From: Firmicutes bacterium CAG:194
GTDB taxonomy: Bacteria; Bacillota; Clostridia; Lachnospirales; Lachnospiraceae
Length of the DNA stretch: 21,147 nucleotides
Direction of reading: 5' to 3'
Assembly (NCBI GenBank): GCA_000432915.1
Contig: HF995247.1
Location: forward strand, 83,577-104,723
Of this stretch, positions 1-7,632 are shown one piece after another. The notes under the pieces are model-generated. The model was not told the DNA's origin. It saw only the letters and a program-made list of their open reading frames with translations, and did no database searches. The position numbers were made by a program, and so were the translations under genes. Every line of letters starts with the position of its first letter. The stretch's first letter is position 1.

Positions 1-943
1 CCTGCTGAAAAGGTAACGAAAGTCTGTGCAGCAGCGCACCACAGATCTTCTTGTTTAGAAAAAGTGCAAGCACTTCTTCGACCGGCTGCTTTCCATACTG
101 CTTTTGCAGCTCTGTCAGCATATGTAACAGTTCTTCTTCTCCAAGCTGCGGCAGAAAATCCACAGAAACTGTTGTCTTTTTTTTCGCCGCCAGTGCCTGT
201 ACTGCCCTGTGGCTTAACTGAAATACAGGAATCCCGGAAAGAGAATCTTTATTAAGCTGCAGCTCTCCTTCTTCCGTCTGCACCTTTTCTCCGTCCACAT
301 ACAGTGTCAGCAGGGCATTTGCCCTGACACCCGCCAGCTCCTTACACGCCGGATCCTTTGTCAGCAAATAGGTCAGAGCCGGATACGGTCTGCGCAGTGT
401 ATGTCCAAGGCTTTTTGCAAGTGCATAGCCGCTTCCGTCCGATCCTGTCTGCGGCGCTGCATTTCCGCCGCAGGCAAGGATCAGTTTATCAAACCGGTAT
501 CGATCCGTCCTTGTTTTTACAATAAACCCATCTTTTCCGGCTGTGATACCTTCTATTTTCTGTTCTGTCTTAACGGTCACGCCCTTTTCTTCCAACAGCA
601 TCCGCAGCACATTCAAAACGGTGGCGGCCTGTCCGGTATAAGGATAGCAATACCCGTCCCTTTTTTCACTTGTGAGCATCCCATGCGCTGCAAAAAAAGC
701 GCTCGCAGCCTGATCGTCAAACTGTGAGAGGGCATGCTCCACAAAAGAAGGATGATCGCAGTAATAATCATCCTTCGACAGTGTTCTGTTTGTATAATTG
801 CACTTACCGTTTCCGGTAGACAATATTTTCTTACCGATCCGCGCGGTATGTTCCAATATAGTCACATCTGCAGCTCCGGCCGCTGTAACCGCTGCCATCA
901 TGCCCGATGCACCGCCGCCGATAATTCCAACCTTTTTTCTCAT
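1..943 (-). CDS. HI0933/BaiN-family NAD(P)/FAD-dependent oxidoreductase (3' end outside window)
   Basis: I translated this by hand from the ATG at 943-941; the frame stays open for 314 codons to the window edge, so the C-terminus is missing. The protein opens with a Rossmann FAD-binding motif (VGIIGGGASGMMAA, residues 5-18). The family signature TGNGKCNYTN follows near residues 43-52, then an FDKLILACGGNAAPQTGSDG segment (second dinucleotide-binding motif) and the LSGIPVFQLS motif. Together these identify the HI0933-like flavoprotein family, which includes BaiN. Members are about 400-410 aa, so roughly three quarters is visible. The substrate is unknown; most Clostridia carry a member without bile-acid metabolism, so a bile-acid role should not be assumed. 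It lies 112 bp downstream of the BofC-like gene with no terminator between, so it is probably the last visible gene of the long minus-strand operon. Confidence 0.9.
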   Translation of the reverse strand, partial: MRKKVGIIGGGASGMMAAVTAAGAADVTILEHTARIGKKILSTGNGKCNYTNRTLSKDDYYCDHPSFVEHALSQFDDQAASAFFAAHGMLTSEKRDGYCYPYTGQAATVLNVLRMLLEEKGVTVKTEQKIEGITAGKDGFIVKTRTDRYRFDKLILACGGNAAPQTGSDGSGYALAKSLGHTLRRPYPALTYLLTKDPACKELAGVRANALLTLYVDGEKVQTEEGELQLNKDSLSGIPVFQLSHRAVQALAAKKKTTVSVDFLPQLGEEELLHMLTELQKQYGKQPVEEVLALFLNKKICGALLHRLSLPFQQ

Positions 944-1055
944 ATATCAGCCTGTTCCCCAAATTCTGTTTTTATCCTGTCTGCTATTCATTTCTGACCC
1001 ATCCGTTTTACCGGATTCTGTCACAGGTTCCTGTCCATTTCCTTATGAAACCACA

Positions 1056-1784
1056 TTAACTGGAATACGATTCCAGCAGATTGTAGAGTTCTTCCTCTGT
1101 CTGAATGTATTTTCCGTCCATGACTTCTTCCTGCATAGCCTGCGGCAGAGAAAATACCGGGATATCCGTATACAGGATCACCTGCCTGCGATTGCCGTCA
1201 TACACAGTCAGATAGCCATCCTCCGCCACAATACACGCATAATATAGCGAAGTTGCAATGACCTTTCTGACACTGATCTTTTCCGTTGAAAAAGACTCCA
1301 GCGACATGGACACAAAGCCTTCCTCCTGATCCTTCAGAGAAGGGCTCTTCTCATAATCCTCGATCAGCTTTTCGACCTGCCTGCGGTCTTTTCCGATAAA
1401 AGAAGCCGGTAATGTTTCCATCCTGCTATTTTCTGTCTGCTGTATTTCATCATAAACGGTCACTTCATATTCTGTATCACAGGTCAGCGTCTGCATACTT
1501 GCCGCAGCCTGCGCCGTTTTTTCATCCACATCCGGTGCTGTGCCTTCCTGCACCGCGCCATCCGTCGGAACACTGTTTTCATCCACGCTGCCTGTTTCTT
1601 CTCCAAACAGCGTATCATCCAGTTTTTCCAGATCCGCCGACTGCTTTTTATAATAGCTTTGCTGCGCATTTCTGACATCCTTTGCCCCGATCAGGTCTTT
1701 TGTCAGAAGCTCACTTCCCTTTACCAGTATATAACAGGCAAAGACGATATTGATGAAAATACTGATTCGATAAAAAAGTTTCAT
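1056..1784 (-). CDS. Membrane-anchored protein with BofC-like C-terminal domain
   Basis: This 242-aa protein starts at an ATG behind a good ribosome binding site (AAGGAGAG, 4 nt spacing). Residues 4-23 form one hydrophobic N-terminal segment, probably an uncleaved anchor. A low-complexity acidic stretch (about residues 45-95) follows, then a folded region. The last ~50 residues (GYLTVYDG ... IPVFSLP ... GKYIQTEEELYNLLESYSS) resemble the C-terminal domain of BofC, the forespore-secreted inhibitor of SpoIVB signalling in Bacillus. The similarity is by pattern only, and the rest of the protein is not BofC. It lies between a flippase-like gene and an oxidoreductase gene on the same strand with short gaps, so it is probably co-transcribed. 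With YqfC and YqfD in the same gene train, an envelope or sporulation-related role is possible but unproven. Confidence 0.7.
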   Translation of the reverse strand: MKLFYRISIFINIVFACYILVKGSELLTKDLIGAKDVRNAQQSYYKKQSADLEKLDDTLFGEETGSVDENSVPTDGAVQEGTAPDVDEKTAQAAASMQTLTCDTEYEVTVYDEIQQTENSRMETLPASFIGKDRRQVEKLIEDYEKSPSLKDQEEGFVSMSLESFSTEKISVRKVIATSLYYACIVAEDGYLTVYDGNRRQVILYTDIPVFSLPQAMQEEVMDGKYIQTEEELYNLLESYSS

Positions 1785-1839
1785 AAGACTCTCCTTTTTT
1801 ATCAGTATTTCCCAGTTTTTTCATCTTATACGTCAGGTA

Positions 1840-3447
1840 TCAGCGTCCCAGCTTTCTTGCCAGAAGCTCCGGCAGACTGCCAAACGGGATCTGCCGCCAT
1901 TCATGCTTCTGGAACACACCCAGAAAAATGATCAGCACCTGATACAGCAGATAACAGATCACCATGGAAAGCAGCAATGTCATAATACCACCAAGGCTCT
2001 TGAGCAGCAGCATCTGCATCAAAAAGGCAACTGCTCCCGTCAATACTGCGGAAATAAGCGGAAAGACAATCATCCGCAAAAGATCTGCCCGAAACCGCAC
2101 TCTTTTGCTGATCATTGCAAATTCTGCCAGCGACAGGCATAAGGCGGTTAAAAAGACTGCCTGCAGAAATGCATTTCCCGCGTGCTGCCCCGAACCAAAT
2201 AACAATGTAAAAAACCAATAACCTGCAAGCAGTGCGGCTATAGTCAGTCCATTACAGAAAAACTGCCGCTGCATAGCAGAAAGGAGCTTCCTTGCACAGA
2301 TCGCAAGTGCCAGAAAAACCGCTGCGATACAGCCTGTCTGCAAAAGCTGTGTCAGTTCTTTATTTTCATCAAAAAAGGCCGCGCTGACTACATTTGCCTG
2401 TGCCAGCAAAAAAGCACAGACAGGCAGGATCAGATAAAAAAGGATCTTTCCCATCACAGCCATACGCTCCCGTGCATGCTGATAATCCTGTTTTTTCAGT
2501 ATCACACGCAGTTGTCTTGCCAGATAACCGGAAAGCTGCTGTGCATACAATACAACAGGCATATAAAGCATAAATACCGGCAGGACAAGCGGCATTGTCA
2601 CATCTCCTTTGTGAAATGCATATACCATACAGCCAAATGCCAGTGCGGAAAATAAAAGCTCATGAAGCATCTGCGGCAGATATAACAGGATATAATCTGA
2701 CAGCAGATTCTTTCTGCTCTCCGGACTGCGTGTTTCATCTGCATTCAGCTCTGCGCGGATCGTTCTGCGGAGCAGCAGCATGACAAACAGCAGAAATAAA
2801 AATCCTAAAAATGCGCCGACTGCCAGTCCCCCGATTCCGCAGACTGCTGCATAGGCATAATAATAATCCTCCTGTCTGAAGACGGCGGCTGCTCTTGTTC
2901 CCGCACCGCTGCATACGTTCTTCAGGCAGATCGTCGCAAGCAGGCTGATCAGTGCTGTCACAATGCCTGACAGACTGCCCGGCAGCGGAATGCTGCTGCC
3001 TTCCAGATAACCCTTCATGCATTGCTGCAGCGTCAGGAAAAATACAGCGATCAGACCAACCTGCAGCGGAAATGCATACTGCACAGTTCCAAAGAGTGCT
3101 TTGGAAAACGGCTCAGCCAGCAAAAATCCCGGAACGCAAAAAAGCAGCAGAACAAGCAATGTCAGGATCATAACTGTGTGATACAGTCTGTGTGCGTTTT
3201 TGCTGCAGTCCCTGCTCTTCTGAAAATAGACCATTCTGCCCAATACATCCGGAATGACTGCTGCAGTCAGCACATATATAAATAAAATTGTAAAAAGTGC
3301 TGCTACATAAAAGGTAATTCCTTTCTGTCCGATCTGTGCATACAGATAGATCATCTTCACAAATGCGATCAGCCAGATCACCCAGGGTGCATACATTTTC
3401 AGGCCGCCCTGTTTCATATAATTTGCACGTCTTTTTCTTCCGTCCAT
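1840..3447 (-). CDS. Multipass membrane protein, diverged MOP/polysaccharide-flippase (SpoVB/MurJ-like) family
   Basis: This 535-aa protein is almost entirely hydrophobic with about 12-14 predicted membrane helices, the size and layout of MOP-superfamily lipid-linked oligosaccharide flippases. A segment near residues 140-160 (QQCMKGYLEGSSIPLPGSLS) resembles the part of SpoVB-like proteins where a short amphipathic stretch precedes a G-Y-x-x-G turn. The ATG at 3447 has a strong ribosome binding site (GAGGA, 6 nt spacing). I am confident that this is a polytopic membrane protein, but the flippase assignment is only moderately supported because the sequence is diverged. If correct, it would move a lipid-linked glycan or peptidoglycan precursor. 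It lies 13 bp downstream of ybeY and is probably in the same operon. Confidence 0.7.
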   Translation of the reverse strand: MDGRKRRANYMKQGGLKMYAPWVIWLIAFVKMIYLYAQIGQKGITFYVAALFTILFIYVLTAAVIPDVLGRMVYFQKSRDCSKNAHRLYHTVMILTLLVLLLFCVPGFLLAEPFSKALFGTVQYAFPLQVGLIAVFFLTLQQCMKGYLEGSSIPLPGSLSGIVTALISLLATICLKNVCSGAGTRAAAVFRQEDYYYAYAAVCGIGGLAVGAFLGFLFLLFVMLLLRRTIRAELNADETRSPESRKNLLSDYILLYLPQMLHELLFSALAFGCMVYAFHKGDVTMPLVLPVFMLYMPVVLYAQQLSGYLARQLRVILKKQDYQHARERMAVMGKILFYLILPVCAFLLAQANVVSAAFFDENKELTQLLQTGCIAAVFLALAICARKLLSAMQRQFFCNGLTIAALLAGYWFFTLLFGSGQHAGNAFLQAVFLTALCLSLAEFAMISKRVRFRADLLRMIVFPLISAVLTGAVAFLMQMLLLKSLGGIMTLLLSMVICYLLYQVLIIFLGVFQKHEWRQIPFGSLPELLARKLGR

Positions 3448-3460
3448 AATCGTTCCTCTT

Positions 3461-3958
3461 TTATCTCGTTATTCCGAGCTCTTTCAGTATTTCTTCCTGT
3501 CTGGCAAACATCACTTTTTCTTCCTCAGGCTCCATATGATCGTACCCAAGAAGATGCAGCATGCTGTGTGTCACCAGAAATGCAAACTCCCGAAGCGGTG
3601 TATGTCCGTATTCTTCTGCCTGCGAGAAAACACGCGCAGCGCAGATCACAATATCTCCGAGCACCAGTTCCTCCGTATCCGGATTCAGATACATGCTCTC
3701 ATCTTCCTGTACCAGCGAAAAATCTGACGGGCTTTCATAGTCCACACCCGGAAAGGAAAGGACATCTGTTTCCCTGTCGATTTCCCTGTACTCCCGGTTG
3801 TACGTCCTGATCCCTTCCGCATCCGTGATCAGCAGATTGACTTCTACTTCATACGGACACTTCTCCGCCTCCAGCACCTTACGGATCACCTGCTCTGCCA
3901 CCGCTTCCATATCAAACGGAAAGTCTGCCTCTATTTCATTTTCAACGCAAAAAGTCAT
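3461..3958 (-). CDS. ybeY: Endoribonuclease YbeY (rRNA maturation factor)
   Basis: YbeY is a zinc-dependent single-strand endoribonuclease acting in 16S rRNA 3'-end maturation and ribosome quality control in the cytoplasm. The diagnostic motif is present near the C-terminus: HSMLHLLGYDH gives the three metal-binding histidines (H-x3-H-x5-H). The upstream RETDVLSFPG segment is also typical. I place the start at the ATG at 3958-3956, giving 165 aa, the usual family length; a GGAGG lies 12 nt upstream. A further-upstream ATG at 3997 would add 13 atypical residues. The start overlaps the end of the HD-protein gene by 17 bp, suggesting translational coupling. The order phoH, HD protein, ybeY matches Bacillus and many Clostridia. 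Confidence 0.96.
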   Translation of the reverse strand: MTFCVENEIEADFPFDMEAVAEQVIRKVLEAEKCPYEVEVNLLITDAEGIRTYNREYREIDRETDVLSFPGVDYESPSDFSLVQEDESMYLNPDTEELVLGDIVICAARVFSQAEEYGHTPLREFAFLVTHSMLHLLGYDHMEPEEEKVMFARQEEILKELGITR

Positions 3959-5147
3959 AATATAAGGTTTCCTCCACAAATATCTTATGTATCTCATTCA
4001 GCTGACTGATCGTCAGACTGCAATGATCCAGAATACCGCTTTCTATCTGCTTTTTAAAAACCACGCCTGCGATCTGTTCATAATTCAGCTCCGCACGCGG
4101 ATTCTTTTCAAATAAGAACATGACAGACGATACCATTGCATCCGCCAAAAGGACGATCGCTGCCTCTCTGGAAACAAGCGACGTATTTTTACCGCCATAT
4201 TCCTTCAGAAGCTGTACAAGCTCCGGCGGAAAATGATATTCCCTTGCGATCGCCAGTGCATTTTTCAGATTCCCTTCTCCGCGCATCCGCCCGATCTTAT
4301 GATAATAGCCGCCTGCTTTTGCAAGCATTTCATCCGCACCGATCTTTCTGGCGATCTTCTCGCAGAAATAAGCCGTATGCACCGCATGATAATATGCCTT
4401 CTTGGAATATTGCTTCAGATCTGTCAAAAGCACATATTCCGGATCGTTCATTTCCTGATATTTATCTCTGTTTTTATGCAATATATGCAGACTCAGATAT
4501 TTCAGCACCAGTGTCAGGATGATAAAGCTGACAAACAGATTGATCGCCGTATACAGGACATTTTCAAAAGTGATCGTACCCTGCTGTGCAAAATCCATGC
4601 AAAGAAGTGCCAGACAGGTAAACAGAAGCGCTGTAAATAGGGGCACACCAAATAAAAAGGTCGTATCCAGATGACTGAATAAAACCATCCCCATCATACC
4701 GATCAGTGCAAAGCTGACAAATACAACCGGATCGGGCTGACTGATCAGCTCCTGCAGATATAACAGGATCAGATAAGCGCCTATTCCTGTCTGCGGCCCG
4801 GATGCAAGCATGAGCATCACGGCAAGAGGCAGAAACAGCCAAAGCTGGCACGGCAGAAACGAGTTGACTGCCACAAGCAGAAGCCCCAGCACATATACAC
4901 CCAGAAGTCGTTCCGGATGTGCACCGTTATTGTATAAAAATGTTTTTTGATATAACCCCGTCAGAAACACAAAAACAAACACAAGCAGAAGCATTCCCAA
5001 TGTGATAAATCCTGTCAGGAAGCTGCCCGTATCCGTGTCATTCATAAAATAAAACAGAAAAAGCTCTCCCGGTGGAAGAAGCAGCATGAGCAGAGAAAGC
5101 AGAATCGTCTTAACGTTTAGCGTTTCTGTCAAGCCTTCCTTTTTCAC
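3942..5147 (-). CDS. PgpH/YqfF-like membrane HD protein with degenerate metal site
   Basis: The position between phoH and ybeY is that of yqfF/pgpH, a c-di-AMP phosphodiesterase. This version is about 401 aa (GTG start at 5147) rather than about 700. It has no large extracellular HDED domain and consists of 7-8 membrane helices (residues ~12-223) plus a C-terminal cytoplasmic HD-like domain. The family metal motif H...HD...H...HH...D is mostly broken: the first His (H257) and the HD His (H283) remain, but the HD Asp is Lys (YYHKIGRM). The stretch that normally carries the middle His is deleted, the HH pair reads Y-G (KEYGGKN), and only the last Asp (LADAM, D336) is kept. Hydrolase activity is therefore doubtful, and a regulatory role is possible. 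The start is uncertain: ATGs at 5186 and 5195 are in frame but overlap phoH by 77-86 bp. Confidence 0.83.
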   Translation of the reverse strand: MKKEGLTETLNVKTILLSLLMLLLPPGELFLFYFMNDTDTGSFLTGFITLGMLLLVFVFVFLTGLYQKTFLYNNGAHPERLLGVYVLGLLLVAVNSFLPCQLWLFLPLAVMLMLASGPQTGIGAYLILLYLQELISQPDPVVFVSFALIGMMGMVLFSHLDTTFLFGVPLFTALLFTCLALLCMDFAQQGTITFENVLYTAINLFVSFIILTLVLKYLSLHILHKNRDKYQEMNDPEYVLLTDLKQYSKKAYYHAVHTAYFCEKIARKIGADEMLAKAGGYYHKIGRMRGEGNLKNALAIAREYHFPPELVQLLKEYGGKNTSLVSREAAIVLLADAMVSSVMFLFEKNPRAELNYEQIAGVVFKKQIESGILDHCSLTISQLNEIHKIFVEETLYYDFLR

Positions 5148-6129
5148 GGTATTTCTTTCCGGCTGTTTTGGTTGCTTTCTTTTCATAGTCCTCATAAGCC
5201 TTTACGATTTTTTGTACAAGCGGATGTCTGACAACATCCTTACTGGTCAGATTGCAGAATGCAATGTCTTCTACCTTCGATAAAACACGCACTGCAACCT
5301 CCAGACCGCTCCTTGTCGTAGCAGCCAGATCCTTCTGGGAGAGATCGCCTGTCACAACAACCCGGGAACCGAAACCGATTCTCGTCAGGAACATTTTCAT
5401 CTGCGCTTCTGTCGTATTCTGTGCCTCATCTAAGATCACATAGGCATTATCCAGCGTACGTCCGCGCATATAAGCAAGCGGTGCTACCTCAATGGCACCT
5501 TTTTCCATATTTTTCTGAAAGCTCTCCGCTCCCATGATCTGATACAGGGCATCATAAAGCGGTCTTAAATACGGATCTACCTTACTCTGCAGATCGCCGG
5601 GTAAAAAGCCGAGCTTTTCGCCCGCTTCAATGGCAGGTCTTGTCAGGATGATCCTCTCTACCTCATTGTTTTTAAAAGCTGTGATCGCCATTGCCATGGC
5701 AAGATATGTCTTTCCCGTTCCTGCAGGTCCGAGTCCGAATACAATCATATGATCTTTCATCGCCTGCACATACTGCTGCTGACCGATCGTTTTCGGCTTT
5801 ACAGGCTTGCCGGCCACTGTATGACAGATGCACATGCTGTCCATATCCTGCAGGGATATCTTCTCTTCCTCCTGTGCAAGCTGCAGGACATAATCTACCC
5901 GCTGCTCCTCCAGATCCGTTCCTCTGTGGATTGACCGTGCCAGTTCCTCTATCAGCTCCGCCGCACGCTGCGCATTTCTTTCTTCTCCGACGATCTTTGC
6001 ACTGCCGTCCCTGTTGACCACCGTCACATGAAGCTGCTTCTCGATCTTTGCGATATAGCTGTCATGCTGCCCGAAAATGCTCTGCAGACTGTCCATATCC
6101 AGATCAAGCTCTATGCTGAAATCACTCAA
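5110..6129 (-). CDS. phoH: PhoH family ATPase
   Basis: This 339-aa cytoplasmic protein has an N-terminal KH-like RNA-binding segment (residues ~15-65, with KIVGEERNAQRA) followed by the PhoH P-loop ATPase core. Walker A is GPAGTGKTYLAMAMA, the Walker B region is AYVILDEAQNTT, and LTRPAIEAGEKLGFLPGD and VVTGDLSQKDL are typical family blocks. PhoH proteins are linked to RNA processing and stress; in Gram-positives the gene sits beside ybeY. The start codon is TTG at 6129 (TTGAGTGA overlapping the yqfD stop by 8 bp) behind GGAGAGG at 8 nt spacing; the next ATG (residue 12) would cut into the KH region. Its tail overlaps the start of the HD gene. Confidence 0.95.
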   Translation of the reverse strand: MSDFSIELDLDMDSLQSIFGQHDSYIAKIEKQLHVTVVNRDGSAKIVGEERNAQRAAELIEELARSIHRGTDLEEQRVDYVLQLAQEEEKISLQDMDSMCICHTVAGKPVKPKTIGQQQYVQAMKDHMIVFGLGPAGTGKTYLAMAMAITAFKNNEVERIILTRPAIEAGEKLGFLPGDLQSKVDPYLRPLYDALYQIMGAESFQKNMEKGAIEVAPLAYMRGRTLDNAYVILDEAQNTTEAQMKMFLTRIGFGSRVVVTGDLSQKDLAATTRSGLEVAVRVLSKVEDIAFCNLTSKDVVRHPLVQKIVKAYEDYEKKATKTAGKKYREKGRLDRNAKR

Positions 6130-7306
6130 TTTTTCTTTCCTCTCCGTCCATGATGCGGATCCTGATACTGCCCTCCGCCTTCATACCTTTTTGATACTTT
6201 TTTATTTTAACATCATTTTCTACAATTTGAATACCTTTTTGTTGTAAAGTTTGGCAAAATTTTTCAAATTGCAGTTGCAAAAGTGCCTTTGCCGTTGTTT
6301 CGTCATAAATTAAGTTTTCCAATGTATACGCATTACAGGTGATCGTTCCGTAATATAGCGGCAGATAAAAATCACCGATCCCAGCCTGATTCAGATCCGT
6401 TACAATATCATATTTTTCATACGAAGGGAGCATCCCAAGCGAAAAACTCTTTGTGTAAATCCTCGCATACCAGACTTTCTTCTGCTCCCCCGTATACACT
6501 TTCTTTTCATATGCAAAGGGGAGATTTCTTTTGTAGGAAATGGACGCCCTGATACAGATATCCGCATCCGCATGGACATACATGGTCTCCTTCAGCGTTT
6601 CATCGTCATTATAAACAGGTATTTCTCCCTGTACCAGACAGTCACCTTTTTTGACCGTATCTCCTGCTTTGACAAGTGGAATCCCCGCCCTTGTCACAAT
6701 CGATTCTACCTCGCCGTCCATTGTTGCGATCAGATCGCACGGTCTCTGTTCCGTTTCCTCCTGTAGCAGAAGCTGGTCATTTTCCCTGACACTGACATAC
6801 AGCCGCGTTCCCTGCACACGCAAAGAAACCCACGTCAGGAACGGATACGTATCCCGCAGCTTTTTCTCAACCGCATCGATATCCACCTGCCCGGTATAAG
6901 TACCATAATACACATTTTCCTCCTGCAGAAACTGCAGCAACATTTCTTTTGTCAGTCTGTTTCCGCCTGTGAGCTCAATGTCCCATAAAAACTGCGAAAC
7001 AAGATACAGACTGAGCAGACAGCACAGACAGCCCAGCAGGAAAATCCTTCTTTTTTTCCACCTGCGGGCAAAAAAAGGCAGTCCGCTTTTGGAAAGCAGG
7101 ACCACCTTTGTTCTCGTTTTATGTACAATGGGTTTCAATTTGAAATAATCCGAAACATACAGATTCATTTCATATCTGTTTTCCGATACCGAGATATCCC
7201 AAAGCTCGATATCATGCACACTACACAGATTGAGAAAGCGTTCCGGGGCAAAGCCTGTCACGCGGATCCGCACAAAGCCGCGCAGAAAACGAATGATATT
7301 CAGCAT
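6122..7306 (-). CDS. yqfD: Sporulation protein YqfD
   Basis: This 394-aa protein has one central membrane helix (residues ~86-107, after a basic RRWKKRR stretch). Its N-terminal cytoplasmic segment (RFLRGFVRIRVTGFAPERFLN) is typical of YqfD. The large C-terminal part is predicted to lie outside the cell or between the spore membranes and begins with an FtsQ/POTRA-like block (WDIELTGGNRLTKEMLLQFL). YqfD is a conserved sporulation protein of unknown biochemistry, expressed in the mother cell in Bacillus. It has an AGAGAGG ribosome binding site, lies 10 bp after yqfC, and its stop overlaps the phoH start. Confidence 0.93.
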   Translation of the reverse strand: MLNIIRFLRGFVRIRVTGFAPERFLNLCSVHDIELWDISVSENRYEMNLYVSDYFKLKPIVHKTRTKVVLLSKSGLPFFARRWKKRRIFLLGCLCCLLSLYLVSQFLWDIELTGGNRLTKEMLLQFLQEENVYYGTYTGQVDIDAVEKKLRDTYPFLTWVSLRVQGTRLYVSVRENDQLLLQEETEQRPCDLIATMDGEVESIVTRAGIPLVKAGDTVKKGDCLVQGEIPVYNDDETLKETMYVHADADICIRASISYKRNLPFAYEKKVYTGEQKKVWYARIYTKSFSLGMLPSYEKYDIVTDLNQAGIGDFYLPLYYGTITCNAYTLENLIYDETTAKALLQLQFEKFCQTLQQKGIQIVENDVKIKKYQKGMKAEGSIRIRIMDGEERKIE

Positions 7307-7316
7307 ACTGACCTCT

Positions 7317-7598
7317 CTATAAAAACAGGATTTTTTGTATCATACCTTCTATCTTCATTTCCTCATTTGTATAATATTCCACATGGAGATGCTTTCCCTG
7401 AAACCGGATCCTGCATCTGCCCGTGGCAATGACCACGGATTCATCCGTACACTCCAGAATCCCTTTATAATTTTCTATAAACGCTTCTTCCTGTCCTGTG
7501 ATGCTGACAAGTGCCTCTCCCTTTGCCAGATCCTTTGGCAGGCGCAGCGTATCGGAAATCTGTTCTTTTGTCTGCTTGAGTAATTTTGATCTTTTCAT
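7317..7598 (-). CDS. yqfC: Sporulation protein YqfC (YabP/YqfC family)
   Basis: This is a 93-aa cytoplasmic protein of the YabP/YqfC family. It is recognised by its length, by the beta-rich pattern (GEALVSITGQEEAFIENYKGILECTDESVVIATG) and by lying immediately upstream of yqfD, as in Bacillus and Clostridia. The family is tied to spore formation without a known biochemical activity. The ribosome binding site is weak. The gap to the upstream pdp stop is only 34 bp, so transcription probably continues from pdp; a TATAAT lies 5 bp before the ATG but is too close to serve as a -10 for this start. Confidence 0.9.
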   Translation of the reverse strand: MKRSKLLKQTKEQISDTLRLPKDLAKGEALVSITGQEEAFIENYKGILECTDESVVIATGRCRIRFQGKHLHVEYYTNEEMKIEGMIQKILFL

Positions 7599-7632
7599 AC
7601 TGCATTATATGCGGTATTTCTGCAGAAAGAAC

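Noticed and set aside
1001..1016. Small hairpin ATCCG-TTTTAC-CGGAT in the gap before the HI0933-family gene, possible terminator
   Set aside because: The stem is only 5 bp and there is no T-run after it on either strand.
401..1247. Plus-strand open frames of 90-150 codons over the left end
   Set aside because: They lie opposite the HI0933-family and BofC-like genes, give Cys/His/Ser-rich low-quality proteins without motifs, and have no ribosome sites.
7599..7632. TATAAT-like box just upstream of yqfC, possible sporulation SigE or SigA promoter
   Set aside because: The box ends 5 bp before the ATG, so a start site would fall on or inside the start codon, and no -35 lies at proper spacing.
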